This document shows positions 15,033-23,868 of a DNA stretch of 51,062 nt, piece after piece. The notes beneath the pieces are model-generated. The model was not told where the DNA came from, searched no databases, and saw nothing but the letters and a program-made list of their open reading frames with translations. This stretch comes from Candidatus Woesebacteria bacterium GW2011_GWB1_33_22 (GTDB lineage Bacteria > Patescibacteriota > Microgenomatia > UBA8517). The stretch is from positions 1 through 51,062 of the forward strand of contig LBOW01000004.1 in NCBI GenBank assembly GCA_000989765.1, read 5' to 3'. The stretch's first letter is position 1. Each line of letters begins with the position of its first letter. The position numbers and the translations under genes are program-made.

Positions 15033-16313
15033 AACTGTGTAAAAAATTGGGTGATAAAGAAAAATTGCGGGAACATCTTCAACAATAAATCTTTGAAAAT
15101 CTAAGTAAATTTTCTTTCTTATTTCAAGATCTAATTCTGTCCTGCCGTCTTCCAAAAGTTTGTCTATTCTTGCATTTTTATACCTACTTATATTTGTTCC
15201 TTCTTGCGTTGAATGCCATAGACTGTATTGATCTGGATCCTTAGGTGTATCAACAGTAGCTAAAAAAACTTCAAAATTTTGCGGGATGTCGGGAGTAACT
15301 TCAATTTCGGTATTTACACCTACTTCTTTCCACTGTTTTGAAATTTTTTCTGCCGTTTCTAGTAAGTTAGGTAAAGTTGAAATTTTAATCAGCATGCCTT
15401 TTGCATCCTTTGCTTTTTCTGTATCAATTAAATATTTTTTAACTTGAGGGTTATAGCTCCAAGAATGTGGTGAAATTGGGCCAAAAGCCCTAATTTCGTT
15501 TAATATTTCTTTGTCAAGCGCATAGGCTAAAGCTTGTCTAATCGATTTATCTCTAAATTTTTCATTATTTGTATTAAAAAATAAAGCAACAAAATTTTCA
15601 TAACTTACTTCTTTGGTCAAATGAAGCGTTTTCCAATTGTTAAATTCACCAACATCTTGTAAACCTTCGATTGTATCCACTTCGCCGAGTTTAAGTGCTA
15701 ATTTAATCCTTTCTTCTGTGGGGTAAAACTTATATATTATTTTTTCATTTTGTTTATTTTTAATTGTCAATTTTTGGACAATACCACCGACCAATGAAAT
15801 ATTTTTGACCTTATAGTCACCTAGACCTAAAAGTCCTTTTTTAAAAATAGGCCTTGATAAAATAATTGGAAAGGCTGAAAAATTACTTTGTAAATTAAAT
15901 TTGAGCTCATTATCACTGAGGACTTCTATGGTTGCATCAGAAAATTCATAGTTTATATCACTAGCAATTAATTTTTTGTCGTCTTGCCACTTTACATTCT
16001 CCATTATTTTGAAAGTCCATGTTTTACCTTCATCGGTAGTTTCCCACGAAGTAGAGATATCGGGAACGACACTGCCATCTGTTTCAACTCTGGTTAATCC
16101 TTTTGAAATTTGATTAGTTATTTTGTCAGGCAAATTATTTGTGGTAAATCTTCCCACTATTCCAATTCTAATTGTTGTAGAGGTGAAATTAGGAATAAAA
16201 AAGATAAAGATTATAAAAAAAAGTATACCAATGCCAACACTAATAACAATAATGGCCTTAAATTTAATTATAAAGGCTTGAATAAGTCGAAATATGTATC
16301 TTGTTGATAACAA
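15021..16313 (-). CDS. Family 5 extracellular solute-binding protein (oligopeptide ABC type)
   Basis: 430 residues. The N-terminal transmembrane helix (about 18-40) has no lipobox Cys, so it is helix-anchored. The SBP_bac_5 domain follows, with GLTRVETDGSVVPDIS, WTFKIMENVKWQDD and a DPDQYSLWHS segment typical of the second lobe. It is somewhat shorter than the usual 500-540 residues. No permease or ATPase genes are next to it; the gene instead follows secG with a 1-base gap, so it belongs to an export-related operon. Confidence 0.85.
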   Translation of the reverse strand: MLSTRYIFRLIQAFIIKFKAIIVISVGIGILFFIIFIFFIPNFTSTTIRIGIVGRFTTNNLPDKITNQISKGLTRVETDGSVVPDISTSWETTDEGKTWTFKIMENVKWQDDKKLIASDINYEFSDATIEVLSDNELKFNLQSNFSAFPIILSRPIFKKGLLGLGDYKVKNISLVGGIVQKLTIKNKQNEKIIYKFYPTEERIKLALKLGEVDTIEGLQDVGEFNNWKTLHLTKEVSYENFVALFFNTNNEKFRDKSIRQALAYALDKEILNEIRAFGPISPHSWSYNPQVKKYLIDTEKAKDAKGMLIKISTLPNLLETAEKISKQWKEVGVNTEIEVTPDIPQNFEVFLATVDTPKDPDQYSLWHSTQEGTNISRYKNARIDKLLEDGRTELDLEIRKKIYLDFQRFIVEDVPAIFLYHPIFYTVSRK

Positions 16314-16314
16314 G

Positions 16315-16521
16315 TTAGATAAAAAGTAAAATCACCGACATTATTAGAAAAATTGCAGTCACAACAAAGGTTAATTTAAAAACCATTTTTTCTACTCCAC
16401 GCCTGGTAAATGATGAAGAATTAGAACTTCGACCAAAACCTGTACCTCTAACTTGTAATAAAACAAAAATTATAAGTACAAATGCGGACAAACTTTGAAT
16501 TATTTGAAAAGTATTTTTCAT
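16315..16521 (-). CDS. secG: Preprotein translocase subunit SecG
   Basis: 68 residues from the ATG at 16521. Two transmembrane helices are separated by the SecG loop (VLLQVRGTGFGRSSNSSSF, then RRGVEK). SecG is the auxiliary subunit of SecYEG and assists protein export. Two upstream in-frame codons (16530, 16545) are less likely because they extend beyond the family start. Confidence 0.88.
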   Translation of the reverse strand: MKNTFQIIQSLSAFVLIIFVLLQVRGTGFGRSSNSSSFTRRGVEKMVFKLTFVVTAIFLIMSVILLFI

Positions 16522-16548
16522 ATAATACATTACTATTATACTCAAAAT

Positions 16549-16950
16549 CTATTTAATTAGCCAATATATGAATGAGGATATAATAGAATGTAAAAAGGAG
16601 AATGCAATAACTGCCAAAAATCCTGTAAAGGCTATAACAGGTAGATCAATCCAGAGGCTAGTGTAGCCTCCAAAATTAAAATTAATTATTTTAAATCCAG
16701 GAACGACCATGATAACAATATAAAGTACAGCTACAGCTGCTACCCAACGGAAAAGACCAAATGTAATTAAATTAACTGGCAAAAGAAGAATGTTAATAAT
16801 TGGCTTAGCAATGAGGGACGCAATTGTTAACCCAAATCCTGTTAACAAAAGTGTCTCGATGCCCTTTTCAAAAACCATGCCAGAAGCTATAGAAGAAACT
16901 AAAAATATGGATACAGAATCAATTACAAAATGCCTCAGAATTCTCTTCAT
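16549..16950 (-). CDS. Four-helix membrane protein, phage-holin superfamily IV (YvlD-like)
   Basis: 133 residues with four hydrophobic helices and the family pattern (GFGLTIASLIAKPIINILLLPVN, then WIDLP). Members are widespread small inner-membrane proteins of uncertain function, named for a mycobacterial holin but mostly chromosomal. It is first in the operon with secG and the solute-binding protein, and has an unusually good promoter overlapping the end of uvrC. Confidence 0.82.
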   Translation of the reverse strand: MKRILRHFVIDSVSIFLVSSIASGMVFEKGIETLLLTGFGLTIASLIAKPIINILLLPVNLITFGLFRWVAAVAVLYIVIMVVPGFKIINFNFGGYTSLWIDLPVIAFTGFLAVIAFSFLHSIISSFIYWLIK

Positions 16951-16956
16951 GATTTA

Positions 16957-16985
16957 AGTATCATGTATCAAGTATCAAGTGTCAA
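16957..16985 (-). promoter_or_regulatory. Promoter of the YvlD-secG operon, built from a word repeat
   Basis: On the minus strand: TTGACA (16980-16985), 17-bp spacer, GATACT (16957-16962), then 6 bases to the ATG at 16950. The whole stretch is a run of near-identical words (GTATCA repeated) spanning 16957-16983, overlapping the uvrC stop codon. Confidence 0.65.
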
Positions 16986-18214
16986 GACAAAAGATTTTTT
17001 GTAACAAGCAAATGATGGTATCTTCTGGCAAATCTGTGGGCTTCGTCACGAATACGAGATATTAATTGCAAGGTCAGACCTTGCAATTTTATTTTGTTAC
17101 CGTTCACAAAAACTAACCTGTCGGGATTTTTGGCTATGCCAACAACTGGTATTTTAATTTTTTTAAATTCTTTATCAAAAATCTTTACTTGTCCCAATCC
17201 CCCATCAACAATAATTAAATTAGGTTTACCCCAATCATTTAAATGTTTAATTCGACGAATTGCTACTTCACGCATACTATCATAGTCGCTTTGACCTTTT
17301 AATTGTCTAATTTTAAAATGTTTATATTCAGATTTTTCTGCTACCCCGTCTATAAAAACAATCATTGAAGCTGTTGCGGATGAACCTGACAAATGAGCTA
17401 CGTCGAAGCATTCAATTCTTCTTAATTTTTTAATATTAATCAATTTACTTAAATTTTCTAACTCCTCATTCCTGATATCTTGTGTAAGATTTGGGTTTTT
17501 AATAAAACTTTCTGTTTGGATTCTACCTTGTGTAATGTAGTCTAGAGCTTGTATTTTGTCTCTAATTAATTTAGCCTCTTCATATCTCTCTAGTTTAGAA
17601 AGTGCGTTCATCTCTTTTTCAAGAAGTTTTCTAAGTGTATTAAATTTTCTTGATAATATTAATTTAATATTTCTTATATTTTGTTTATATAAAATATTAT
17701 TTATAGCTGTGTTGGGACAGGGATTACAAAGTCCTAAATGACTATATAGACAAGGTTTTTTAGCTAATTTGTGATCTGAGAAAGGAAAAACTCTTCTAAT
17801 AAGTTTAAGTATTGTTTTGACATTTGTTGAATTTGGAAAAGGGCCAAAACTAGCGTATAGGTTATAGGGTATAGCGTATAGTTTACGAACAGCTAAAACA
17901 CGGGGGAATTCTTCTTTAGTGATTACAATATATAAGGCATGTTTATCATCTTTTAATAAAATATTATATTTAGGCTTCCAAGTTTTTATTAAATAGGACT
18001 CTAATAAAAGTGACTCAAGATCAGAAGTTACTTGAATAAAAGTTATTTTATCTGCTTCCTCAACCATTCGCTTGGTTTTTGGACCAAGATTTGTTTGAAA
18101 GTAACTATTTATCCTAGCTCTTAAGTTTATAGATTTACCAATATAAATTCTTACCTCTTTTTGCCAAAAAATGTAAATACCTGGAGTTTGGGGAAAAAGT
18201 TTATTATTTTCCAT
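16982..18214 (-). CDS. uvrC: Excinuclease ABC subunit UvrC, C-terminally short
   Basis: 410 residues against about 600 in E. coli. The GIY-YIG nuclease (1-90, GIYIF, IYIGKS), UVR/coiled-coil segment (about 195-230) and RNase H-like nuclease (ECFDVAHLSGSSATAS, then IIVDGG) are present. The C-terminal double helix-hairpin-helix is absent. UvrC makes the 3' and 5' incisions in nucleotide excision repair. The start overlaps the preceding transglutaminase-like gene by 64 bp. Two repeat elements sit in frame, at 17851-17881 and 17064-17088. Confidence 0.93.
   Translation of the reverse strand: MENNKLFPQTPGIYIFWQKEVRIYIGKSINLRARINSYFQTNLGPKTKRMVEEADKITFIQVTSDLESLLLESYLIKTWKPKYNILLKDDKHALYIVITKEEFPRVLAVRKLYAIPYNLYASFGPFPNSTNVKTILKLIRRVFPFSDHKLAKKPCLYSHLGLCNPCPNTAINNILYKQNIRNIKLILSRKFNTLRKLLEKEMNALSKLERYEEAKLIRDKIQALDYITQGRIQTESFIKNPNLTQDIRNEELENLSKLINIKKLRRIECFDVAHLSGSSATASMIVFIDGVAEKSEYKHFKIRQLKGQSDYDSMREVAIRRIKHLNDWGKPNLIIVDGGLGQVKIFDKEFKKIKIPVVGIAKNPDRLVFVNGNKIKLQGLTLQLISRIRDEAHRFARRYHHLLVTKNLLS
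17064..17088. repeat. In-frame palindrome in uvrC
   Basis: AATTGCAAGGT-CAG-ACCTTGCAATT, perfect 11-bp arms, encoding KLQGLTLQ near the uvrC C-terminus. A similar TGCAGGGT-GAA-ACCCTGCA lies in the holA-like gene. Confidence 0.6.
17851..17881. repeat. Family A word repeat inside uvrC
   Basis: Two copies of TAGCGTATAG separated by GTTATAGGGTA. Read on the gene strand it encodes LYAIPYNLYA, an insertion between the conserved FPRVLAVRK and FGPFP motifs. Near-identical sequences lie in uppP (24251) and uvrB (25851). Confidence 0.75.
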
Positions 18215-20022
18215 TTTTTAAGTCTTACAAGTATTGTAACAACAATTGAGATTGTAACAATAAAAACGAACAACAAATTATAGACCAGAATCTCTTTTTT
18301 AGAAGTTTTGACTGTTATTTCTTGATCTTGTATCAAAACTTTAACACTGTTCGGAGTTTTTGTTGCCAAAAATGAAAAGGGGATGTCAACATAAGATTTG
18401 TATGAACTAAAAGGTAGAAGGCTTTGAACTGTTTTTTTAGTATCTATTTCTAACTTGTCAAAATATATTTTCGGGTTTAAATTATAAATAGCGGTAGGTC
18501 CATTATTAACAATTTCAAATTCTAATTTATTAGAAACTAGGGGTATCCAGCCTGACAATTTTGCGTTAAGTGAAAGTTTTGCATTTCTCTCTTTAGGTAA
18601 TTCTCCAAATGATACAAAAACATCTTTTTGTGGATTTGCTCCAAGTTTATAACTTCCTGCAGCATATGGAAGTTTTGAATTTTGGCCATGTATGACAAAT
18701 GTGAAATGCCTTAGATCAAGTTTATTAAAGTAATCAACACCTCCCGTAGTTGAACCCCAAGTTGGATCAATTGGAATCCAGGCATTCTTTTCCGAGTCAA
18801 AATATTCAGGCCAGGCATGCAAGACATCATTAACCAAAGAAAGTGGTTGAATATCAGGATTTTCAGTATATGCAAATCCGTTGACTTCTCTAGCAGGTAT
18901 TCCAGCCGCACGGGAAAGCGCGATAAAAAGGTCAGTAAACTCCATACAAATTGCATTGTTTTCATTCTGAAGTGCCTTAAGAGCGCCAAATCTTTCAACA
19001 TTTGGTTGTACCCTTTCAAAATCATATTTTAACTTCGTCGAAACGAAGTCATAAATTGCCTGTGGAGTTTTTAATTCTTGGGCAAGTTTTACAATTTCAG
19101 GATTATCAGATTCCCAGAACTCGTCAGCTTTTAATGACTCATTTAGAGATTCCTCTGTTGGTTTTAAGAAAGATCTGATTGAAGAAAATATTTGTACATT
19201 ACCTGTTGCAGTTACATCAATTCTTTCTCTTGGTTTTAAATTATATGTAGCTATCCAATTTCCATCTAAGTCTTCTTTAACCTCAAATGGTTTTGGGTTA
19301 ACCGTTTGATAGTAGACTCTCTGAAATGCAGTATCTGGAGGTAAGGTGATTTCTGTTTGAGATTCGTGAGTTAATGGATTTTCAAGGTGATAATTTAGAG
19401 TAAATGAAAAAACTTGAAATTCACCAAAGCCTGCCGTAATCCCAGTTTTTGTAACATCCTCTTTATTAAATTTGTAATGTACAAAGCCATTAGAATTAAA
19501 TTTATCTCGAGGCGAGGGTGAAATATAGGCTTCTTGACCTAATTTTTCAGGAATCAGTAGATTTACATAATAACTATTAAAGGTTGTATTCTCAGATAAT
19601 CTTGGAACTGATATTTCCCATACCTCCCCTGTTCTAATTGCAAATGAACTTTCTTCAAAACTAATCCAGAAGGTTCTTGACTTGTCTTTTCCTACAACAG
19701 CATCTTTGAATTGAATATCTATCATTGTTTTTGATTCATTTGTGGAAGTTTCAACTACTAGTGGGCCGTTTGTGTCATAGCCTAAAATATTTTTAGGATT
19801 AATAGAATCTAAAATAATTGTATAAGAAGTTGCATAGAGATTACTAAAAACATTGGTTAAAATAATTTTATTAGTAACTTCTGTAATTCCTGATTCAGTG
19901 ACTGCATATGTAACATCAACATCTGTTGTAAATTCACCTTCAGCTTTAACACAAGTACTTAGTACAAAGTACATAGTACATAGTGAAATTAAAAAAACAA
20001 AAACTGAAGAAATCTTTTTCAT
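18151..20022 (-). CDS. Exported transglutaminase-like protein with C-terminal membrane anchor
   Basis: 623 residues. A signal peptide (1-26) precedes an N-terminal beta-rich region of about 280 residues. The transglutaminase-like domain has Cys in AICMEFTDLF, His in VLHAWPEYF and Asp in IPIDPTWG, a complete triad. A beta-sandwich domain and one transmembrane helix (about 580-602) with a basic tail follow. Such proteins act on cell-surface proteins as proteases or cross-linkers. TACAAT (20029-20034) ends 6 bases before its ATG. The 3' end overlaps uvrC. Confidence 0.85.
   Translation of the reverse strand: MKKISSVFVFLISLCTMYFVLSTCVKAEGEFTTDVDVTYAVTESGITEVTNKIILTNVFSNLYATSYTIILDSINPKNILGYDTNGPLVVETSTNESKTMIDIQFKDAVVGKDKSRTFWISFEESSFAIRTGEVWEISVPRLSENTTFNSYYVNLLIPEKLGQEAYISPSPRDKFNSNGFVHYKFNKEDVTKTGITAGFGEFQVFSFTLNYHLENPLTHESQTEITLPPDTAFQRVYYQTVNPKPFEVKEDLDGNWIATYNLKPRERIDVTATGNVQIFSSIRSFLKPTEESLNESLKADEFWESDNPEIVKLAQELKTPQAIYDFVSTKLKYDFERVQPNVERFGALKALQNENNAICMEFTDLFIALSRAAGIPAREVNGFAYTENPDIQPLSLVNDVLHAWPEYFDSEKNAWIPIDPTWGSTTGGVDYFNKLDLRHFTFVIHGQNSKLPYAAGSYKLGANPQKDVFVSFGELPKERNAKLSLNAKLSGWIPLVSNKLEFEIVNNGPTAIYNLNPKIYFDKLEIDTKKTVQSLLPFSSYKSYVDIPFSFLATKTPNSVKVLIQDQEITVKTSKKEILVYNLLFVFIVTISIVVTILVRLKKWKIINFFPKLQVFTFFGKKR
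19953..19984. repeat. Word repeat in a signal-peptide coding region
   Basis: AGTAC recurs four times (AGTACTTAGTAC, AAGTACATAGTACATAG) within the sequence coding the end of the transglutaminase-like protein's signal peptide (TMYFVLST). It is the same style as the run of GTATCA words at 16957. Confidence 0.55.
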
Positions 20023-20028
20023 TTAACT

Positions 20029-20052
20029 ATTGTAGCAAATATATAGTAAAAT
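20029..20052. promoter_or_regulatory. Divergent leaderless promoters in a 37-bp gap
   Basis: TACAAT on the minus strand (20029-20034) lies 6 bases from the transglutaminase-like ATG; TAAAAT on the plus strand (20047-20052) lies 7 bases from the ATG at 20060. The two start codons are only 37 bp apart. Confidence 0.55.
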
Positions 20053-20059
20053 ACTTGTT

Positions 20060-20995
20060 ATGGATTCAGGTCAAGACCTCCCAGACACAAAACTTTCAAG
20101 AAGAGATTTTTTAAAATTGGGAGGGCTGGTACTGGGTGGCATGGTTGGTGGACCAATAGTGAGATCTCTAGATAAAGCACTTGAAACATCTGAAAACATT
20201 ACTGTTGGTAATTTAGAACTTACACCTATAATTACTGAGCACAACAAAAAGACATGGCAAGAAAACGGAAGTGATATTTTAAATAGATTAAAAGAATTTA
20301 AAATTGTTATTCCTGAATACTTTCCTCCAGATTATGAACATAGTATGAAAAATAATCAACTTTTAGATAAAGCTATAAACTTAACAAACTATGATGATAG
20401 TAATTATCTATTTACTGAAATATCAAATTATTTACTACGTCAAAGTAAACAAGTTTTAGTTGTAGATCCTGCCTATTCTGAAGCTTTTGTAAAATTAAGA
20501 TTATCCAGAAATTGGTGGATGCCAATACTTGGAGGTTTTGCAACATCAATTCCTTTTTTAACAAAAAAAGATTCTAAAACTGGTGAAATCAATATTAAGA
20601 AAACTTTAGTTGCGGCGACTGTTGGTTTGGTTGCTGGAACGTACACAGCGGGCGGCGACCATGATCCTACAGGAATAGAATTGGACATTAGGCATGTTTT
20701 TATTGCTGAGTCTTTAACCCAAATTGGTAAAGGCCTTGTGACACCAACGAAAGCTGCTCTTATTTATCCTGGGGGTCATTGGAAAGGAGAAATTAAACAG
20801 TCAATGCAATGGACCAATGGTATTTTATTTTATTTACAAAATCCAAAAGAAAGACAAGAAAAATTTAATAAATACTGTGAAACATTTGCAAATAAGAAAA
20901 AGTGGCAAGATTTCTACAAAATCAGACGTTATACTTCAGATAATAATAAGTGGGAAAAACAAACTGAAATTGAACTAAGACCATCGTTTAAATAA
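20060..20995 (+). CDS. Exported protein with twin-arginine signal, unknown function
   Basis: 311 residues. The N-terminus carries a Tat motif (SRRDFLKLGG at 13-22) followed by a Gly-rich hydrophobic stretch. The body holds a second hydrophobic segment (about 190-208) and a GGHWKG motif near residue 243. A GxxH motif plus acidic residues faintly recalls TraB/TIKI-type metalloproteases, but I cannot support that. It converges on uvrA with a 16-bp gap. Confidence 0.6.
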   Translation: MDSGQDLPDTKLSRRDFLKLGGLVLGGMVGGPIVRSLDKALETSENITVGNLELTPIITEHNKKTWQENGSDILNRLKEFKIVIPEYFPPDYEHSMKNNQLLDKAINLTNYDDSNYLFTEISNYLLRQSKQVLVVDPAYSEAFVKLRLSRNWWMPILGGFATSIPFLTKKDSKTGEINIKKTLVAATVGLVAGTYTAGGDHDPTGIELDIRHVFIAESLTQIGKGLVTPTKAALIYPGGHWKGEIKQSMQWTNGILFYLQNPKERQEKFNKYCETFANKKKWQDFYKIRRYTSDNNKWEKQTEIELRPSFK

Positions 20996-21011
20996 TAATC
21001 TGAAGTAGATT

Positions 21012-23849
21012 TTATAGGTACTTTCCTGTTATTGAATTTGGGTTTTTCTTAATGTCTTTTGATGTTCCAATCGCAACAACTTCTCCACCTTTGTCCCCTC
21101 CTTCAGGACCCAAATCAATTATCCAGTCTGAATTTTTAACAACATCTAAGTTATGTTCAATCACGCAAACTGTGTTCCCTTTAGAAACTAATAGTCTTAA
21201 TACTTTTAATAACTTTTCTACGTCAGCAAAATGAAGACCTGTTGTAGGTTCATCTAAAATATAAAAAGTATGGCCAGTTGATCTTTTCGAAAGTTCTGTT
21301 GCAAGTTTAACTCTTTGTGCTTCTCCACCTGAAAGAGTTGTTGCTGGTTGGCCTAACTGCATATAACCTAAACCAACACTTTCCAAAGTTTCCAATTTTT
21401 CATAAATTTTAGGGTGAGATTCAAAAAAATTTAGAGCATCACTTACTGTTAAATCTAAAACTTCTGAGATATTTTTGTTTTTGTAGGTAATTTCTAATGT
21501 TTGTGAGTTGTAACGTTTTCCATGACAAACCTCGCAACTAATCCAAATATCACTCATAAACTGCATCTCAATCTTTGTTTGACCTTGGCCTTCACAAGCC
21601 GAACATCTACCACCTTTTAAATTAAATGAAAATTGGCCCTTTTTAAAGCCTAAGGTTTTAGCTTCTCTTGTTAATGCAAAAACGTCCCTAATTGGATCAA
21701 ACAAACCAGTATAGGTTGCTGGGTTACTTCTCGGGGTTCTACCAATTGGAGATTGATCGATTAATATAGCTTTGTCTATGTTCTCAATTCCCTCTATTCT
21801 TTTATGAGCTCCAACATCTCCTTTGAAAAAAGGATTAAAGTGTTGTTGTAATGCTGGGTAGAGCGTTTCGACCAAAAGTGTTGATTTTCCCGAGCCTGAT
21901 ACTCCAGTAATACAGATAAACTTTGCAAGTGGAAATTCTACATTTATAGATTTCAAATTAAATTGTTGTGCACCTGATATTTTCAGATAACCAGAAAACT
22001 CGGATAACTCAGGGAATCGGAATTTCTGATTGTCAGACATTCTGAATTTCAGAGTATTCTGAGTTTTCCGATTATCCGATACTCTGAGTTTCCCAGATAA
22101 ATATTTTCCTGTTAAAGATGTTGGATCTCGCATTATGTGTTCAGGAGTTCCAGAGGCGACCAGTTCTCCACCGTTTTTGCCAGCACCTGGTCCAAAATCA
22201 GCCAAAAAATCAGCTTGTTTCATCATTTCTTCATCATGTTCAACTACCAGCACACTATTACCCAAATCTCTTAAGTGTTTTAAAGTATCAATTAATTTTT
22301 GGTTATCTTTTTGATGAAGTCCGATTGTGGGCTCGTCCAAAACGTAGAGTACGCCTGTTAAACCAGAACCTATTTGACTGGCCAGTCTTATTCTTTGTGC
22401 CTCTCCTCCTGAAAGAGTTCCAGCAACCCGATCAAGAGTTATATATTCCAGTCCGACGGACTGTAAAAAATTAAGTCTACCTAATATTTCACTGATTATC
22501 AATTTGCCAATCTCTATTTCTTTTGGATTAATTAACTTATTTTGTATCAATGAATCAATCCATTGATACAGGTTTGTAACTGAAAGATGGGTAATTTCTG
22601 AAATATTTTTATTCTCAATAGTTATGGCTAAAGATTCTTTTTTAAGTCTTGCACTATTACAACCTTCACAAATTTGCTCGCGCATATATTTTTCAAATTC
22701 TGTTCTTACATATTCTGAGTCAGTTTTTCTGTATCTTGATTCTATTGTCCTGACAACGTCTCTTTCTATAATTTTTCTTTTCTCTTGACTTAAATCTTTA
22801 AAGGGGATATGAGTATTAATGTTGTTTATTTCACATAAATTAATAATTTTTTGTGAATACCATGTTTCTCTTTCAAACATTGATGAAAACGGTAATATAG
22901 CACCTTCCATGATTGATAAATCCTCGGAAAAAACTAAGTTTGGTTCTACTTTTAATAATTTACCAAGACCTGTACAAACAGGACATGCTCCATGAGGCGA
23001 GTTAAATGAAAAGCTTCTGGGTTCTATCTCTGGCAAAGAAATGTTGTCTTTTGGGCAAGAAAACTTTTCAGAATATAAATGATCAATAAAGTCTTTGGGA
23101 TAATCCACAATTGCAAAAGAAGCATCTTTAATTTCAGATAAAATTACATAACCATCTGAAAGTTTTAATGCTTGGCTCACTGAATCAAAAAGTCGTGATT
23201 TTAAGGATAACAAGGATGGTCCTTGTGATGAAAATTTGTCTACAACAACGTCTATCGTATGTTTATTGGTTTTAATAAGAGCAAAATCTTCACTTAAATC
23301 TTTAAACTGGCCATCTATTCTTATTTTTGAATAACCTTTGGATCTAAGATTGTCAAAAAGTGCAGAGAATTCTCCTTTTCTGTCTTTAATTATTGGTGAA
23401 AGTAAATAAAATTTTCCTGTTAATTTAATTACTTGATTAATAATCTCTTCCAAAGATTGTTGAGATATTTCATCTCCACAAATAGGACAATGAGGATGTC
23501 CTACTCTGGCAAATAATAGTCTTAAGTAATCATACACCTCAGTTACTGTTCCAACAGTTGAACGGGGATTTCTGGAAGTTGTTTTTTGATCTATTGAAAT
23601 TGCTGGAGAAAGTCCCGTTATAGAATCAACATCAGGTTTATCCATAATACCTAAAAATTGACGAGCATAGGTTGATAAGCTTTCCACATATCTTCTTTGC
23701 CCTTCAGCATACAAAGTATCAAAGGCAAATGAACTTTTTCCACTACCAGAGACCCCAGTTAATACAACAAGTTTGTTTTTGGGGATATCAAGATTCACAT
23801 TTTTTAAATTATGTTGTCTAGCCCCTTTAACTTTTATGAAATCGTTCAT
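21012..23849 (-). CDS. uvrA: Excinuclease ABC subunit UvrA
   Basis: 945 residues, full length. There are two ABC ATPase modules: Walker A GVSGSGKSSFAFD near 35 and GVSGSGKSTLLVE near 655; signatures TLSGGEAQRIRLA and TLSGGEAQRVKLA. Zinc-binding CxxC pairs (CPICG; CPVC; CSAC/CEVC) are present. UvrA finds DNA damage and loads UvrB. The linker before the second module is replaced by a diverged word repeat (21985-22096). Confidence 0.97.
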   Translation of the reverse strand: MNDFIKVKGARQHNLKNVNLDIPKNKLVVLTGVSGSGKSSFAFDTLYAEGQRRYVESLSTYARQFLGIMDKPDVDSITGLSPAISIDQKTTSRNPRSTVGTVTEVYDYLRLLFARVGHPHCPICGDEISQQSLEEIINQVIKLTGKFYLLSPIIKDRKGEFSALFDNLRSKGYSKIRIDGQFKDLSEDFALIKTNKHTIDVVVDKFSSQGPSLLSLKSRLFDSVSQALKLSDGYVILSEIKDASFAIVDYPKDFIDHLYSEKFSCPKDNISLPEIEPRSFSFNSPHGACPVCTGLGKLLKVEPNLVFSEDLSIMEGAILPFSSMFERETWYSQKIINLCEINNINTHIPFKDLSQEKRKIIERDVVRTIESRYRKTDSEYVRTEFEKYMREQICEGCNSARLKKESLAITIENKNISEITHLSVTNLYQWIDSLIQNKLINPKEIEIGKLIISEILGRLNFLQSVGLEYITLDRVAGTLSGGEAQRIRLASQIGSGLTGVLYVLDEPTIGLHQKDNQKLIDTLKHLRDLGNSVLVVEHDEEMMKQADFLADFGPGAGKNGGELVASGTPEHIMRDPTSLTGKYLSGKLRVSDNRKTQNTLKFRMSDNQKFRFPELSEFSGYLKISGAQQFNLKSINVEFPLAKFICITGVSGSGKSTLLVETLYPALQQHFNPFFKGDVGAHKRIEGIENIDKAILIDQSPIGRTPRSNPATYTGLFDPIRDVFALTREAKTLGFKKGQFSFNLKGGRCSACEGQGQTKIEMQFMSDIWISCEVCHGKRYNSQTLEITYKNKNISEVLDLTVSDALNFFESHPKIYEKLETLESVGLGYMQLGQPATTLSGGEAQRVKLATELSKRSTGHTFYILDEPTTGLHFADVEKLLKVLRLLVSKGNTVCVIEHNLDVVKNSDWIIDLGPEGGDKGGEVVAIGTSKDIKKNPNSITGKYL
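21985..22096. repeat. Diverged repeat tract in the uvrA inter-module linker
   Basis: About 110 bp made of recurring words (CTCGGATAACTC, TCTGAATTTCAG, CTGAGTTTTCC, TTATCCGA) and their complements. It encodes a hydrophilic linker (SDNRK..., MSDNQKFRF...) where other UvrA proteins have a short loop before the second ATPase. Confidence 0.55.
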
Positions 23850-23854
23850 GGATG

Positions 23855-23864
23855 TATAATTATA
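23855..23864. promoter_or_regulatory. Shared palindromic -10 between uvrA and uppP
   Basis: TATAATTATA contains a perfect TATAAT on each strand, offset by 4 bp. The uppP ATG (23869) lies 8 bases after one, and the uvrA ATG (23849) 9 bases after the other. Polymerase could use only one direction at a time. Confidence 0.6.
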
Positions 23865-23868
23865 CAGT

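Noticed and set aside
19032-19049. Hairpin ACTTCGT...ACGAAGT in the transglutaminase-like gene
   Set aside because: Perfect arms but no second copy was found in the window, so there is no evidence of a repeat family.
22453-22467. Hairpin CAGTCC-GAC-GGACTG in uvrA
   Set aside because: It encodes LQSVGL, a normal conserved UvrA motif, so it is most likely chance and not an inserted repeat.
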